NCBI GenBank assembly: GCA_013177935.1
Contig: JABLXZ010000002.1
Coordinates: 186,001-250,000 of the forward strand
DNA length: 64,000 nt
Direction: 5' to 3'
Source of the DNA: a candidate division WOR-3 bacterium
Lineage (GTDB): Bacteria > Hydrothermota > Tepidihabitantia > Tepidihabitantales > Tepidihabitantaceae
Shown: positions 26,235 through 35,435 of the stretch, piece by piece
Position numbering within the stretch: the first letter of the stretch is position 1
How the letters are laid out: each line of letters opens with the position of its first letter
Notes under the pieces: generated by a model
The model's input: the letters and a program-made list of their open reading frames with translations, nothing else
The model's database searches: none
What the model was told of the DNA's origin: nothing
Made by a program: the position numbers and the translations under genes

Positions 26235-26618
26235 ATGGAAAAGAAGGTCTTTGGGGTGGCGATTAACTGTATGGACGGCAGGGTGCAGCTGCCGGTGATT
26301 GAGTATTTGAAAAGGGAGTTCGGACTGGATTATGTTGATATGGTGACTGAGCCGGGGCCGAACAAAATTCTTGCGGAAAATCAGGACCGCGCTACGGTCG
26401 ATTCAATCAAAAGGCGGGTTGCGATATCGGTTGAAAGCCACCGGGCGGTAGTAATTGCGCTGGCGGGCCATTTTGATTGTGCGGGAAATGGGGCAGAGAA
26501 AACGGTTCAGTTAAGCCAACTGGACCGGGCAGAACAAACAATCAAGTCCTGGGGGTTAAACACCCGAATAGTTAAACTGTGGGTGGATGAAAATTGGCAC
26601 GTGCAACCGTTAGGGTGA
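26235..26618 (+). CDS. Minimal beta-carbonic-anhydrase-like protein
   Basis: A 127-residue protein with the zinc signature of beta-carbonic anhydrases: Cys12-x-Asp14-x-Arg16 (INCMDGRVQ) and His79-x-x-Cys82 (GHFDCAGN). It is far shorter than normal beta class enzymes (about 200 residues), and resembles the small Pro_CA_2-type family, whose function is unproven. ATG 26235 lies 8 bp after glnA and shares its transcript in all likelihood. It could supply bicarbonate for carbamoyl phosphate-dependent reactions, but this is speculation. Confidence 0.7.
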   Translation: MEKKVFGVAINCMDGRVQLPVIEYLKREFGLDYVDMVTEPGPNKILAENQDRATVDSIKRRVAISVESHRAVVIALAGHFDCAGNGAEKTVQLSQLDRAEQTIKSWGLNTRIVKLWVDENWHVQPLG

Positions 26619-26930
26619 GCTGGTATAAAGGTTTGATTGTTGTAACACAGTACTCTTCTAACGGTTGAACCGGTCAACCTAATATCGTCATTTACTCCCG
26701 ATGAATGCCGGCCAGGGTTCAGATGTAAATTTGGACAGGTAAGCCGTACTAACCAGAGGGCCGGTTTCTGGATGTGCGGCTGGATGCCGGGTAAAAGAGG
26801 GTCCTGGATACGATTTACTCAACCAGTTACCGAATCGTTGGGGGAACGGTTCCCGGAGCGGTTCCCTGAGTCGTTACCGGGATAGTATGGAGCAGGGCGT
26901 TTGTACCTGATATGGCGTTTGGCGCAGGTG
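26619..26930. other. Intergenic stretch with no supported gene
   Basis: About 310 bp with no credible open frame. Near 26837-26878 there are imperfect repeats of a GGAACGGTTCCC-type palindrome (GGAACGGTTCCCGGAGCGGTTCC), which may form a hairpin. No promoter-like element apart from the one at 26931 was seen. Confidence 0.4.
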
Positions 26931-26959
26931 TTGACCGGCAGTTAAGTATGGTTTAAGGT
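26931..26959 (+). promoter_or_regulatory. Promoter of the lamin-tail gene, leaderless type
   Basis: TTGACC at 26931-26936, a 17 bp spacer and TAAGGT at 26954-26959; the -10 ends 8 bp before ATG 26968, without a ribosome site. Confidence 0.55.
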
Positions 26960-26967
26960 TAATCCCG

Positions 26968-28224
26968 ATGTTAGCGGTTGAGATGATTCTCCTAATGCTT
27001 TTTGTTCCCGGGCAACTGGTGATTACCGAGGTGATGGCAAATCCCAGAGGCGGTAGTGGCGTTCTGATGCCGGAGGACCGGAATGAGTTTATTGAACTGT
27101 ACAATACGGGCAACGAAGCGATTGACCTGTTTAATTATACGGTAGATGATGGTGATGCATTAGACCGGATTGTTGCCTGGCACGATTCAACGATTTTGCG
27201 AAACAACCCGGGCTTACTTATCGGCACAACCTGGCTCAAGCCCGGTGGTTTTGCGCTGATTCTTGACCCGGAGTATACCGATAGCGGTGGTCTGGGTGGC
27301 TATCTCCAGCCTTACCAGATTGGCGACTCCTGTTTGATTTTAACTATTGGCAACACCACGATTGGCAACGGCCTGACAGGTAATGACCCGATAACGGTTG
27401 CGTCACCTTACGGCGATACAACAACCTTTGGCACACCCCAGGAGTCAGAAGATGGGTTTCCGTTTGATGCGGGTGACGGTTTTTCCTATGAGAGGATAGA
27501 TATCAATGCGCCGGACCACAAGGGGAACTGGGCGGTGTGCCCGGACTCTTCAGGCGCGACCCCAGGCAGAACAAATGCGGTCAGTTCCTATTTTGATTTG
27601 ACCATTACCGAAATGGGTTTGATAGACAGGTTTGTGCCAGAACCGGGTGAGCGGTTCAATTTTCGGGTTGGGGTGAAAAACGCCGGTTTTGTGCCAGCGC
27701 CAAACTGGCGGCTATTATGGGGCTGGGATAAAGGCGAAGTTTTGGTCGATATTGAGGTGGCGTCTTTAAGACCAAAGCAGGAGAGTGTGTTTGTTTTTGA
27801 GGCAACCTGTCCCCAAACCCGGGCTGAGTTGTGGTGCCGGATTTTATGCCCTGGTGACAGGGACACAACGAACAACCTTTACCGGATGGTTGTTACACCA
27901 GGTGGAGCGGGTGGGCTTTTGAGTCTGGGGTTAAATAGTTTCAGTCCGGATGGCGATGGCTTTGAAGACAGTTTGCCGATTAATTTTGTTTTACCAGAAC
28001 CCGGGGGCAGGATGAGTTTGAAGGTTTTTGACCTTTCAGGCAGGACGGTTCGGGTAATTTTTGCCGGGCGGGAGATAAATGAGGCCCAGGGGGTGGTTTA
28101 CTGGAATGGCAGGATGGACCAGGGCGGTCTGGCACCGGTTGGGTTGTATGCGGTGTACCTTGAATACCGTTACGCCGGTCGCAAGGTTTGTGCGAAACAA
28201 CCGGTTGTGTTGCTGAAACGGTAA
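26968..28224 (+). CDS. Secreted lamin-tail-domain protein with FlgD/CHU_C-like tail
   Basis: A 418-residue secreted protein. After a signal segment (VEMILLMLFVPG) comes a lamin-tail (LTD) domain, recognisable by LVITEVMANPRG and NEFIELYNTGNEAIDL and followed by WAVCPDSSGATPGRTNA. Then an Ig-like middle (about 210-305), and a C-terminal FlgD/CHU_C-like domain (NSFSPDGDGFEDSLPINF, YWNGRMDQGGLAPVGLYAVYLE). LTD domains are found in secreted nucleases and surface proteins; no enzymatic motif is visible here. A surface or matrix role is likely. Start ATG 26968 fits the promoter. Confidence 0.78.
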   Translation: MLAVEMILLMLFVPGQLVITEVMANPRGGSGVLMPEDRNEFIELYNTGNEAIDLFNYTVDDGDALDRIVAWHDSTILRNNPGLLIGTTWLKPGGFALILDPEYTDSGGLGGYLQPYQIGDSCLILTIGNTTIGNGLTGNDPITVASPYGDTTTFGTPQESEDGFPFDAGDGFSYERIDINAPDHKGNWAVCPDSSGATPGRTNAVSSYFDLTITEMGLIDRFVPEPGERFNFRVGVKNAGFVPAPNWRLLWGWDKGEVLVDIEVASLRPKQESVFVFEATCPQTRAELWCRILCPGDRDTTNNLYRMVVTPGGAGGLLSLGLNSFSPDGDGFEDSLPINFVLPEPGGRMSLKVFDLSGRTVRVIFAGREINEAQGVVYWNGRMDQGGLAPVGLYAVYLEYRYAGRKVCAKQPVVLLKR

Positions 28225-28226
28225 GG

Positions 28227-29090
28227 TTATCTGCCCTTACCGGTAAGGATGTAATCGGCAGGGTTGACCCAGTTGCCGTTGACCTTTATTCCGTAGTGGA
28301 GGTGATTGCCGGTTGCCTGTCCGGTGGCACCAACCGTGGCGATGACCTCACCCCGTTTGACCCTCTTGCCAACCGTAACCCGGATGGTGTTGCAGTGGCC
28401 ATAAAATGTCTGGATACCCCAGCCGTGGTCAATCTCCACAGTTCTGCCAAACCCGGATTTCCATCCTGCATAAACCACCTTACCGTCGGCAGGGGCAACA
28501 ATCGGTGTGCCGCGTGGAGCAACAATATCCATCCCGGCGTGCATCTCCCTTCTTCCGGTGAACGGGTCCTGGCGATAGCCAAAGTTGGATGTGACCCAGC
28601 CCTGAACAGGCCAGATTGAAGGGGTGCATTTTAGCCGTTCCTGCTGCCGGGTTACGGCGCGGTCAATTTCCAGTAGCGACCTCTGGGTGAATTTAGCCCG
28701 GCGGAGAAGTTCATCAACCTCGGGCGCCGGACTCGGGGTCTGAACCCCACCTACACCCATCAGCCGGACATCAGCCGGCACCAGACCCAGATTGACTGCA
28801 GCCCGGAGTTTATTGTCCATCTGTTCGGTGAAGGTAAGGAACTGCCGGAAACTGTCCACTGCCGCGGCATAGGCGGTAAGCTGTTTACTCAATCGGCTGT
28901 TTTCGGCGATGAGGTGGTTTAAAAGTCCGCGGTCGGTAAACCGGTTAACGATAAAACGGGTAAATGCGCCACTAAAGACAAAAAACCCGAAAAGGACCGC
29001 TATTGCGAAATATATATAGTAGATAGGAAAGGAAAGGCTCAAAGCCTTGTTGCGTCGGGTCAGGTGAACCAGAACCTGAAGCCTTTCCAC
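28227..29090 (-). CDS. M23 (LytM-type) peptidoglycan peptidase, membrane anchored
   Basis: A 287-residue protein with one N-terminal membrane helix (about 22-45), a periplasmic coiled-coil linker (about 50-130) and a C-terminal M23 zinc metallopeptidase domain. Metal ligands are visible as His-x3-Asp in MHAGMDIVAPRG and His-x-His in GNHLHYGI. This is the layout of cell-division or cell-shape endopeptidases such as MepM and EnvC-type proteins. The start is GTG 29090, set by the promoter distance of 6 bp. Convergent with the lamin-tail gene, stop codons 2 bp apart. Confidence 0.9.
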   Translation of the reverse strand: MERLQVLVHLTRRNKALSLSFPIYYIYFAIAVLFGFFVFSGAFTRFIVNRFTDRGLLNHLIAENSRLSKQLTAYAAAVDSFRQFLTFTEQMDNKLRAAVNLGLVPADVRLMGVGGVQTPSPAPEVDELLRRAKFTQRSLLEIDRAVTRQQERLKCTPSIWPVQGWVTSNFGYRQDPFTGRREMHAGMDIVAPRGTPIVAPADGKVVYAGWKSGFGRTVEIDHGWGIQTFYGHCNTIRVTVGKRVKRGEVIATVGATGQATGNHLHYGIKVNGNWVNPADYILTGKGR

Positions 29091-29096
29091 AATAGG

Positions 29097-29124
29097 ATTT
29101 TACCCTGCCGGGTTCGGCTGTCAA
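29097..29124 (-). promoter_or_regulatory. Promoter of the M23 peptidase gene, leaderless type
   Basis: Minus strand TTGACA (29124-29119), a 16 bp spacer and TAAAAT (29102-29097), ending 6 bp before GTG 29090. Confidence 0.7.
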
Positions 29125-29144
29125 GAAAATTTTTCTGGTCTATG

Positions 29145-29172
29145 TTGACCTGAATTTAGCGGGTGTTAAACT
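29145..29172 (+). promoter_or_regulatory. Promoter of the dipeptidase gene, leaderless type
   Basis: TTGACC at 29145-29150, a 16 bp spacer and TAAACT at 29167-29172, ending 8 bp before ATG 29181. It is divergent from the M23 promoter. Confidence 0.65.
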
Positions 29173-29180
29173 TACCGCCT

Positions 29181-30173
29181 ATGACGCCCAAACAGCTACA
29201 CTTTAGTTCTCTGGTAGTTGATATGCACTGTGATACGATACTTGCCCATATCTCAGGGAAAAGAGATATCACCCGGCGCAGCCGTTTTGGACATCTGGAC
29301 CTGCCGCGGCTGGTTTTGGGTGGGGTTAGGGCGCAGGTTTTTGCCCTGTTTCCTGACCCCAAACGGTTAAAACCCGGGGAGTTTGACCGGTTTGTGTTGA
29401 ACGGTTGCCGGTTGATAAAACAGATTTGCGCCCAAAACCGCAATCAGGTGGGACTGGCTCTTTCCCCTTATGGTTTAAAGCGGATTGTGCGCTCGGGTAG
29501 AACTGCAATTGTCATCGGGGTTGAGGGTGGACATGCGCTGGAAGGGGACCTTTCCCGGCTAAAGCGGTGGTTTCGTGCCGGGGTAAGGGTTTTAACCCTG
29601 ACCTGGTGCAACTCCAATGAACTGGGCGATGCCAGCTGGGACAAAAACAGACCGCATCAGGGGCTTTCGGAACTTGGTAAAAGGGCGGTAAGGTTGATGA
29701 ACCGGTTAGGTATGATAGTTGATGTTTCCCATTCGGCAGAAAGGACATTTTATCAGGCGGTTGAGTTGAGCGTGGCACCGGTTATTGCCTCGCATTCCGG
29801 GGTGTATGCTTTGAGAAGGCACAATCGTAATTTAAAGAAAGGGCAACTGGCAATTTTAGCCCAAAAGGGTGGGGTGATGGGGCAGGTTTTCCTGCCTGCG
29901 TTTCTGAACCCTAATCCGAAGCGGGCGTCGGTTAAGGATGTGTTGCGGGCAATTGACTATGTTGTTCAACATTTTGGACCCGATGTGGTCGGGCTCGGTT
30001 CGGACTTTGATGGGTTTTCAGGAAATCTGAAGGGTCTTGAGGATGGAACCCGGCTGCCCGAAATCACCAAGGGTTTGGTAAAAATGGGTTACACAGAAGC
30101 GGAAATCAAAAAGGTGCTGGGGCTGAATTTTGTTCGGGTCTGGGAAAAGGTCTGGGCAGCACGCGCTGGTTAA
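29181..30173 (+). CDS. Membrane dipeptidase (M19, renal dipeptidase family)
   Basis: A 330-residue zinc peptidase of the M19 family, which cleaves dipeptides. The metal-binding segments are visible: VVDMHCDTILAH, GVEGGHALEGD, a DVSHSAERTFYQA and VIASHSGVYAL pair and VGLGSDFDG near the end. No signal peptide is present, so it is probably cytosolic. The upstream GTG at 29163 is rejected because the promoter gives a leaderless start at ATG 29181. Confidence 0.9.
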   Translation: MTPKQLHFSSLVVDMHCDTILAHISGKRDITRRSRFGHLDLPRLVLGGVRAQVFALFPDPKRLKPGEFDRFVLNGCRLIKQICAQNRNQVGLALSPYGLKRIVRSGRTAIVIGVEGGHALEGDLSRLKRWFRAGVRVLTLTWCNSNELGDASWDKNRPHQGLSELGKRAVRLMNRLGMIVDVSHSAERTFYQAVELSVAPVIASHSGVYALRRHNRNLKKGQLAILAQKGGVMGQVFLPAFLNPNPKRASVKDVLRAIDYVVQHFGPDVVGLGSDFDGFSGNLKGLEDGTRLPEITKGLVKMGYTEAEIKKVLGLNFVRVWEKVWAARAG

Positions 30174-30184
30174 CGGTTTTTTAT

Positions 30185-30212
30185 TTGACTTTGAGTATTG
30201 TTGAGTAATAAT
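30185..30212 (+). promoter_or_regulatory. Promoter of the second C25 peptidase gene
   Basis: TTGACT at 30185-30190, a 16 bp spacer and AATAAT at 30207-30212. It gives a leader of about 45 nt with AAAGGAGGA before GTG 30264. Confidence 0.55.
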
Positions 30213-30263
30213 TTTTTTGTTGCTCTGGCATATCGGTCAAACCAAGTTAAAAAAGGAGGATTT

Positions 30264-33200
30264 GTGAAGCATTTCTTGCTGTTGACGGTTTGCGTCAATT
30301 TGCTTTTTGCCGGTCGCATTACCGTACCTCTGGCAATTTCTCCGGAACAGGTTTGGTTGTCCAATCAGGACGATTTTACGGTTGTGCAACTAAAGCCGCC
30401 GGCACCAGGTTTGATAGTAGTTGCGACCACGGAGCCGGGTGAGCCGCTTTTGCCGGTCCTTTCAGGCAATGTGCTGATTCCGCCTGATGCCCGACTGGTT
30501 GCGGTGCGGTTAAAGGATGTAGAGTGGCGGGAACTGGCACAGGGGGTAAACATCTATCCGGTGCAACCGATGCGGCCCCTGTCGCAGTTCAATTCAATCC
30601 CGTTTGTTGAACCAGACCCCGCAATTTACAGTTCGGATGCGGCTTATCCTCCGGAGCTGGTTATTGGTGTTCCTGCCGGTTCCAAAGCCGGTTTCCGCAT
30701 CGCCGGTTTTCTTTTCTGCCCGTTTCGTTACCATCCGGCATCAGGCCGGCTGTTCGTTGCGACCCGGGCCGAACTGGAGATTGAGTACGAAAACAACGCC
30801 CTTTCGCAGACGGTATTGACCCCAGGGCAACTGGAACTGGCAAATGAGGCGGTTTCTGCGCTGGTCGTGAATCCTCAGGATGTAAGTCGCTGGGCACCTT
30901 TGAGCGCGGAACTGGACAATGCGGAACTGGATGTTGTGATTGTAACCTCTTCAACCCTGGCGCCGGCACTGATTAATTTCCGCAACTATCTGCGGCGCAA
31001 GGGTTATTACACCGAGATTGTGCCGACCGAAACGATTTATGCCCGCTATCCAGGCCGGGACAATCCGGAAAAGATTCGGAATATGCTGAAGGACAAGTTT
31101 GCCCATCAGGGTTTGAAGTATGTAATTTTAGCCGGCGATGTTCAGCATGTGCCCTGCCGTTATGGGTATCTACCCTATTCGCCTTACAATGTCCCGGCTG
31201 ACCTGTACTATTCGGACCTTGATGGTACCTGGGATGCGAACAACAACTCGCAATTTGGTGAATACTCGTACACCAATTTTAACCCGGATTCGGTTGACCT
31301 TTATTCTGACATCATCGTGGGCAGGTTGCCATTAGATGATGCCAGCCACTGTGCCAACTTTTTGCACAAGGACAGCCTGTATGAGCGGCATCCAGACACA
31401 ACCTATCTCCACAATGTCCTTTTGCCGTTTGAAGCGTTGTGGACAAACATTGACTACTACGGCAGGATTGTGAACAAAAACATTGCGCTGGCGCTTTCTG
31501 ATTTGGGCATTTGGCTGGTCGATTCGGTTTACAATATGAGCCCGACTCAGTGTGTGGCGAGCATCAACAATGGCCGGCACCTTTTCCATTATGCCGGCCA
31601 TGGGTCGTACAACGCCTTTGGCTCGACCTTTTCAACTTCCAATTTAGGCTCTCTTACCAACAGCACCAAGCCGGTGATTGTCAATTCAATGGCGTGCGAC
31701 TGTGGCAACTTTGACCAGTACGACTGTCTGGCGGAACAGTTTGTTACCATCACCAATGGCGGTGCGGTTTCGACCTGCCTGAACGCTCGCTATGGCTGGG
31801 GTGCGCCTCCGAATATGGGTCCTTCTGAGAACCTGTGTATGGAGTTTTACAACAACTACATTAAGGGGTGGAATCAGGGTCAGGCTTATGCGCTGGCAAA
31901 GGACTTTTACCGCAATGCGGCGTTCAGTCAGATGACCTATCGCTGGTCAGTTTACGAATGGACATTGCAGGGCGACCCGACGATGCTCGTGTGGCGCCAG
32001 GTGCCCAAGCCACTCACGGTCAGCTGCCCGGACACGATTGTTGCCAATCCCCAGATTGTTGTGGTGCGGGTCTATTATCCCGATTCTGTACCGGCAGCCG
32101 GAGCCCGAGTGGCAATTCTCCATCAGAATGAACTGATTGGCCGGGGCGTGACGAACTCTCAGGGAAGAGCAAGGGTTGTTCTGCCCGTGCTCGAAGACAC
32201 CTGGACATTGACCGTTTCGGTCACGGCTCAGGATGGCGCGCCGTTTGAAAAGACAATCTTCACCCGAAGTGGCAGGCCGACACCGCTCGTGGTTTATGAC
32301 CATTACTGGGTTGATGATGTTAATGGCAGGCTTGACCCGGGTGATGAGGCGGACCTGTATGTGGTGGTGAGCAATCTCGGTAATTTGACCAGTTTTAACA
32401 CCACCGGTACGCTGCATTCCAGTTCGCCCTATTTGACATTGCTTGTTTCCACCAGTTCTTACGATTCGGTTGCGGTGGGCGATACCGCGCGGGGCAGTGC
32501 CTATCGGGTAAGGGTGGATAGAGACTGTCCAGATGGTGAAAGACTGGAGATAAACCTGACCGTACGGGGTGATAGTGGTACCTGGCGCACCCAGTTTGAG
32601 ATAACGGTCGGCATGCCTTATGCGCGTGCCGGGTTGTGGGCGGTGCACGACACCGGAGATTTTGTTATCGGTGTGTGTGCCAATGGCGGGATTGGCACAA
32701 CCACCTGGCGCGGTCAGGGGCTCGGTTTTATCTATCCGAAGAGCCGTGCCTGGTCCTCTTCAGCGATGATGCATGGTTCATTTTTACTGGGCGTCAACGA
32801 ACCAGATACGATATGGGTGGCGGACAACTATTACGGGCAACCCTGGCAGGTTACACCACAGGACTTTGCGATTGTTGAGTCGCTCAGGCCGGTGCTGCCA
32901 CCGGAGTTTGGGGACCAGGAGTATCGGTGTGTATTTTCTGATGCCCGCCATTCCGCGCCCAAAGGGATAACAATAACCCAGCGCAGTTTTGTCAGTGCGG
33001 ACCCAAATAAGAACGACTTTATCATCTTAGAGTATCGTATCCACAATAACGACACTCTGCCGATTTCTGATTTGTGGGCAGGGGTTGCCTGCGACTTTCG
33101 CACCGCGCCCTGGAACTCTAACGATGAGTACGACTATGCCGGCACCGACTCCATCCGGAATCTTGCCTATGTCAAGGCGTCGCCGGAGACGCTGGCGCTC

Positions 33201-33770
33201 GGACTTAGACCAATTTATCCGCAGGGTGCAAACGGCTGGGCAAACTGTATCTTTCACAACACCTATGTGAACGATGGGTTTACCAAATCGGAAAAGATGC
33301 GGTTTTTGGACGGCAGACTGCGCTCAACAAGCGGAACATCTATTGGTAACTGGCACGCGTTCTCTTCGGTGGGTCCTTTTACCATTCCAGCGGGAGACAG
33401 TCAGATTGTCGCATTTGCAATCTGCGGCGGGCGAACCGTGGCACAGATGACCGCCAATTCTGATACCGCATTTAACTGGTATGAGCCACAGGTTGGTGTT
33501 AGAGAAGATGTAAGCGGTTTGCCTGCACGGTGCGTCATTGATGTCAATCCAAGACTTTTCTCCCAGAGCGTGACCGTTAATTATTTGCTAAACCGGGTCG
33601 AGCCTTTAAAAGCGGTGGTGTACGATGCGCTGGGCAGGTGTGTGGAAAGGTTTGAAATCCCGGTTAGCGGTACAAGCGGCTCCTTTATCTGGCAGCCCAA
33701 GGCGAGCCAGAAGGGCGTTCTTTTTATCGATGTCAACGGCACAGTGGCAAAGGCGGTGCGAATAGAGTAA
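30264..33770 (+). CDS. Secreted C25 (gingipain-like) cysteine peptidase with sorting tail
   Basis: This second C25 peptidase (1168 residues from GTG 30264) has a signal peptide (HFLLLTVCVNLLFAG), a propeptide similar to that of the larger C25 protein (PFVEPDPAIYS versus DFVEPDPTVYQ), the catalytic His446 (YAGHGS) and Cys478 (NSMACDCGNF) by this numbering, an Ig-like domain, a C-terminal set of beta-rich modules and a shorter sorting domain (LLNRVEPLKAVVYDALGR, ending AVRIE). It lacks the long CARDB/kelch repeats. The GTG start has AAAGGAGG 5 nt upstream, and the earlier ATG at 30198 is rejected. A hairpin follows the stop. Confidence 0.88.
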   Translation: MKHFLLLTVCVNLLFAGRITVPLAISPEQVWLSNQDDFTVVQLKPPAPGLIVVATTEPGEPLLPVLSGNVLIPPDARLVAVRLKDVEWRELAQGVNIYPVQPMRPLSQFNSIPFVEPDPAIYSSDAAYPPELVIGVPAGSKAGFRIAGFLFCPFRYHPASGRLFVATRAELEIEYENNALSQTVLTPGQLELANEAVSALVVNPQDVSRWAPLSAELDNAELDVVIVTSSTLAPALINFRNYLRRKGYYTEIVPTETIYARYPGRDNPEKIRNMLKDKFAHQGLKYVILAGDVQHVPCRYGYLPYSPYNVPADLYYSDLDGTWDANNNSQFGEYSYTNFNPDSVDLYSDIIVGRLPLDDASHCANFLHKDSLYERHPDTTYLHNVLLPFEALWTNIDYYGRIVNKNIALALSDLGIWLVDSVYNMSPTQCVASINNGRHLFHYAGHGSYNAFGSTFSTSNLGSLTNSTKPVIVNSMACDCGNFDQYDCLAEQFVTITNGGAVSTCLNARYGWGAPPNMGPSENLCMEFYNNYIKGWNQGQAYALAKDFYRNAAFSQMTYRWSVYEWTLQGDPTMLVWRQVPKPLTVSCPDTIVANPQIVVVRVYYPDSVPAAGARVAILHQNELIGRGVTNSQGRARVVLPVLEDTWTLTVSVTAQDGAPFEKTIFTRSGRPTPLVVYDHYWVDDVNGRLDPGDEADLYVVVSNLGNLTSFNTTGTLHSSSPYLTLLVSTSSYDSVAVGDTARGSAYRVRVDRDCPDGERLEINLTVRGDSGTWRTQFEITVGMPYARAGLWAVHDTGDFVIGVCANGGIGTTTWRGQGLGFIYPKSRAWSSSAMMHGSFLLGVNEPDTIWVADNYYGQPWQVTPQDFAIVESLRPVLPPEFGDQEYRCVFSDARHSAPKGITITQRSFVSADPNKNDFIILEYRIHNNDTLPISDLWAGVACDFRTAPWNSNDEYDYAGTDSIRNLAYVKASPETLALGLRPIYPQGANGWANCIFHNTYVNDGFTKSEKMRFLDGRLRSTSGTSIGNWHAFSSVGPFTIPAGDSQIVAFAICGGRTVAQMTANSDTAFNWYEPQVGVREDVSGLPARCVIDVNPRLFSQSVTVNYLLNRVEPLKAVVYDALGRCVERFEIPVSGTSGSFIWQPKASQKGVLFIDVNGTVAKAVRIE

Positions 33771-33781
33771 GGTAGAAATGA

Positions 33782-33803
33782 CGGGCTCCCGTTTGGGAGC
33801 CCG
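33782..33803 (+). terminator. Hairpin after the C25 peptidase gene
   Basis: A perfect 9 bp stem CGGGCTCCC/GGGAGCCCG with loop GTTT, 11 bp after the stop codon. There is no T tract, so termination may be weak or Rho-dependent, or the hairpin may only stabilise the mRNA end. Confidence 0.45.
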
Positions 33804-34456
33804 CAAGGAGGAAGCTACCGGGATATCAGGGAGGAAGGTACAGCCAGGTCCCGGTTTCCTGGACTGCATCTTTTTCTGTTCCCTTTGCGAGGGCACCCGC
33901 CCTCAACACCATTTTAATAATTAGCATCTTTTGTGCCGCCTGGTTGAAAGGCTGGAAACTGGTTAAGTCATCAATGATAAAGATTTAACATCCGGTTTAA
34001 AGATTGTTCAAGAAGTATATTTTATTTAAGAGGAAGAGAAGGTGTGTTTAGGCGATTGAACTGACGAGGGATAGCCTGCGACAGATTAAAAGGCGGAGGG
34101 CTGGAGCACCATCTTGATGTGAGCAGTCATTTTAGCGCCCAGAGGGGCACCTTATACGGGCCGAGGGGGTGAAGTTACTTCGGTCCGGTGTTGAGGGGTG
34201 ACTGCATGGGGTGGAAAAGATAAGATAGATGCTCCAGCCCTGGATTTGTGGCACAGGCTCTTTCTATTAGAAGCAACCCCGGCAACTTCCGCCTTGTGTG
34301 TGTTCATTTTACACTCAAACATTTTCGTGCATTTACCGTGCCAGAAATTGAGCAAACAACAGATTTCTAAGTTGTTGTATTTCAATTAGTAATATTTTAA
34401 AGCAGGAACCGTCGTAATTTTTGTGTGGTTAAATAGTTTGGGTTTATCTTCTTATC
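33804..34456. other. Intergenic stretch with no supported gene
   Basis: About 650 bp between the C25 gene and a convergent gene. Two short open frames (about 34.2-34.4 kb, opposite strands) have no ribosome site and no recognisable features. Nothing else was identified. Confidence 0.4.
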
Positions 34457-35284
34457 TTATTTAGTTTCGTTACTTATGCTATGCGACTCGATTAATGGTG
34501 TCGCACCGGTTTTTAGTAATGTGAGCGGTATCGAGGAGGATATGAGGCGGGCGGTTTCGCCTTTTGCGCTGTCAGACAGTTGAATAAGTCGCCGGGCACC
34601 AACTCTTTCATACCAGAGGCTTATTTTGCCCGAGTCGGATTCGATGACGAGTTTGTAACATTCAAACCTGCCGGCGGGTGTGGTTAAGGTGTCGATGCCG
34701 GACAGGGAGATTTTTGCGGCAATGGACATTCCGCCGGGTGGTGATGTTGCAGGAATTACAATAAGGATGTAATAGGGCTTTAACTGGCCAAATCGGAGTG
34801 CCCTACCAAGAGTGGTCAACTGGTGAATATCGAAGGTGTTGGGTCCGATTGGTATCTGCCTTTTGAATTCCCCTTCTCGGGTGGCGGTAACTATTTCGGC
34901 ATACCCTTCCTGATAACCGGCAGCAGCGGAAAAAAGCGGTTTTGGTGCACGGGAGAAGTGGAACGAGGCGATGGGTGTCATATCCTCCCGAGATATAAAG
35001 ACAACGATTGACTCTATTGGATGAGTATCTTTTGTTATCTGTTCTAAGGAGGTAACTTGAAAGACGGGGATTTCCCCGTATATAACCCGGGTAGTTGTTA
35101 CCTTGCGAATTGCAACCAAAGCGTTGTTCTGGTCGACTATTTCGTAGAGATTGGTTTCGCCATCGACAATCGGGGGCGGGTCGATGCGTACGATTGGTTG
35201 AAGTACAACTTTTCCTGCCCTGCCGCACAGACATAGTAGTGGCATAAGTAAAAGCGTGAGGAGTTGTAGAGCGCGTTGCGCCAT
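34457..35284 (-). CDS. Predicted exported DUF3108-like protein
   Basis: A 275-residue protein with a signal peptide or lipobox-like start (LLLMPLLCLCGRAG) and a mature region in which the segment TLTTPAGRFECYKLVIESDSG, followed by LWYERVGARRLIQ, matches the conserved core of DUF3108-type periplasmic proteins. The strand-rich pattern suggests a beta-sheet envelope protein. Function unknown. ATG 35284 is supported by the promoter at 35294-35321. Confidence 0.65.
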   Translation of the reverse strand: MAQRALQLLTLLLMPLLCLCGRAGKVVLQPIVRIDPPPIVDGETNLYEIVDQNNALVAIRKVTTTRVIYGEIPVFQVTSLEQITKDTHPIESIVVFISREDMTPIASFHFSRAPKPLFSAAAGYQEGYAEIVTATREGEFKRQIPIGPNTFDIHQLTTLGRALRFGQLKPYYILIVIPATSPPGGMSIAAKISLSGIDTLTTPAGRFECYKLVIESDSGKISLWYERVGARRLIQLSDSAKGETARLISSSIPLTLLKTGATPLIESHSISNETK

Positions 35285-35293
35285 CTGTCGTAA

Positions 35294-35321
35294 ATTATAG
35301 CCCGGGTTTTAAGAGAGGCAA
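35294..35321 (-). promoter_or_regulatory. Promoter of the DUF3108-like gene, leaderless type
   Basis: Minus strand TTGCCT (35321-35316), a 16 bp spacer and TATAAT (35299-35294), ending 9 bp before ATG 35284. Confidence 0.6.
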
Positions 35322-35435
35322 TACCGTCCAGAAGTCGGGGTATCCAGCTCGCTCAGAGTACCGCCATTTCTTGCTACCTTCCTATTGGTTGAGTTTATTG
35401 ACATCTGGTAACAATTCCTCCAAACTTTTCTTCAA

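Noticed and set aside
31947-32648. Open frame of 233 codons antisense to the second C25 peptidase
   Set aside because: Overlaps a clear gene, no conserved motif or start signal
34152-34389. Two short opposite-strand open frames in the 34.2 kb gap
   Set aside because: No ribosome sites or motifs and mutually overlapping frames
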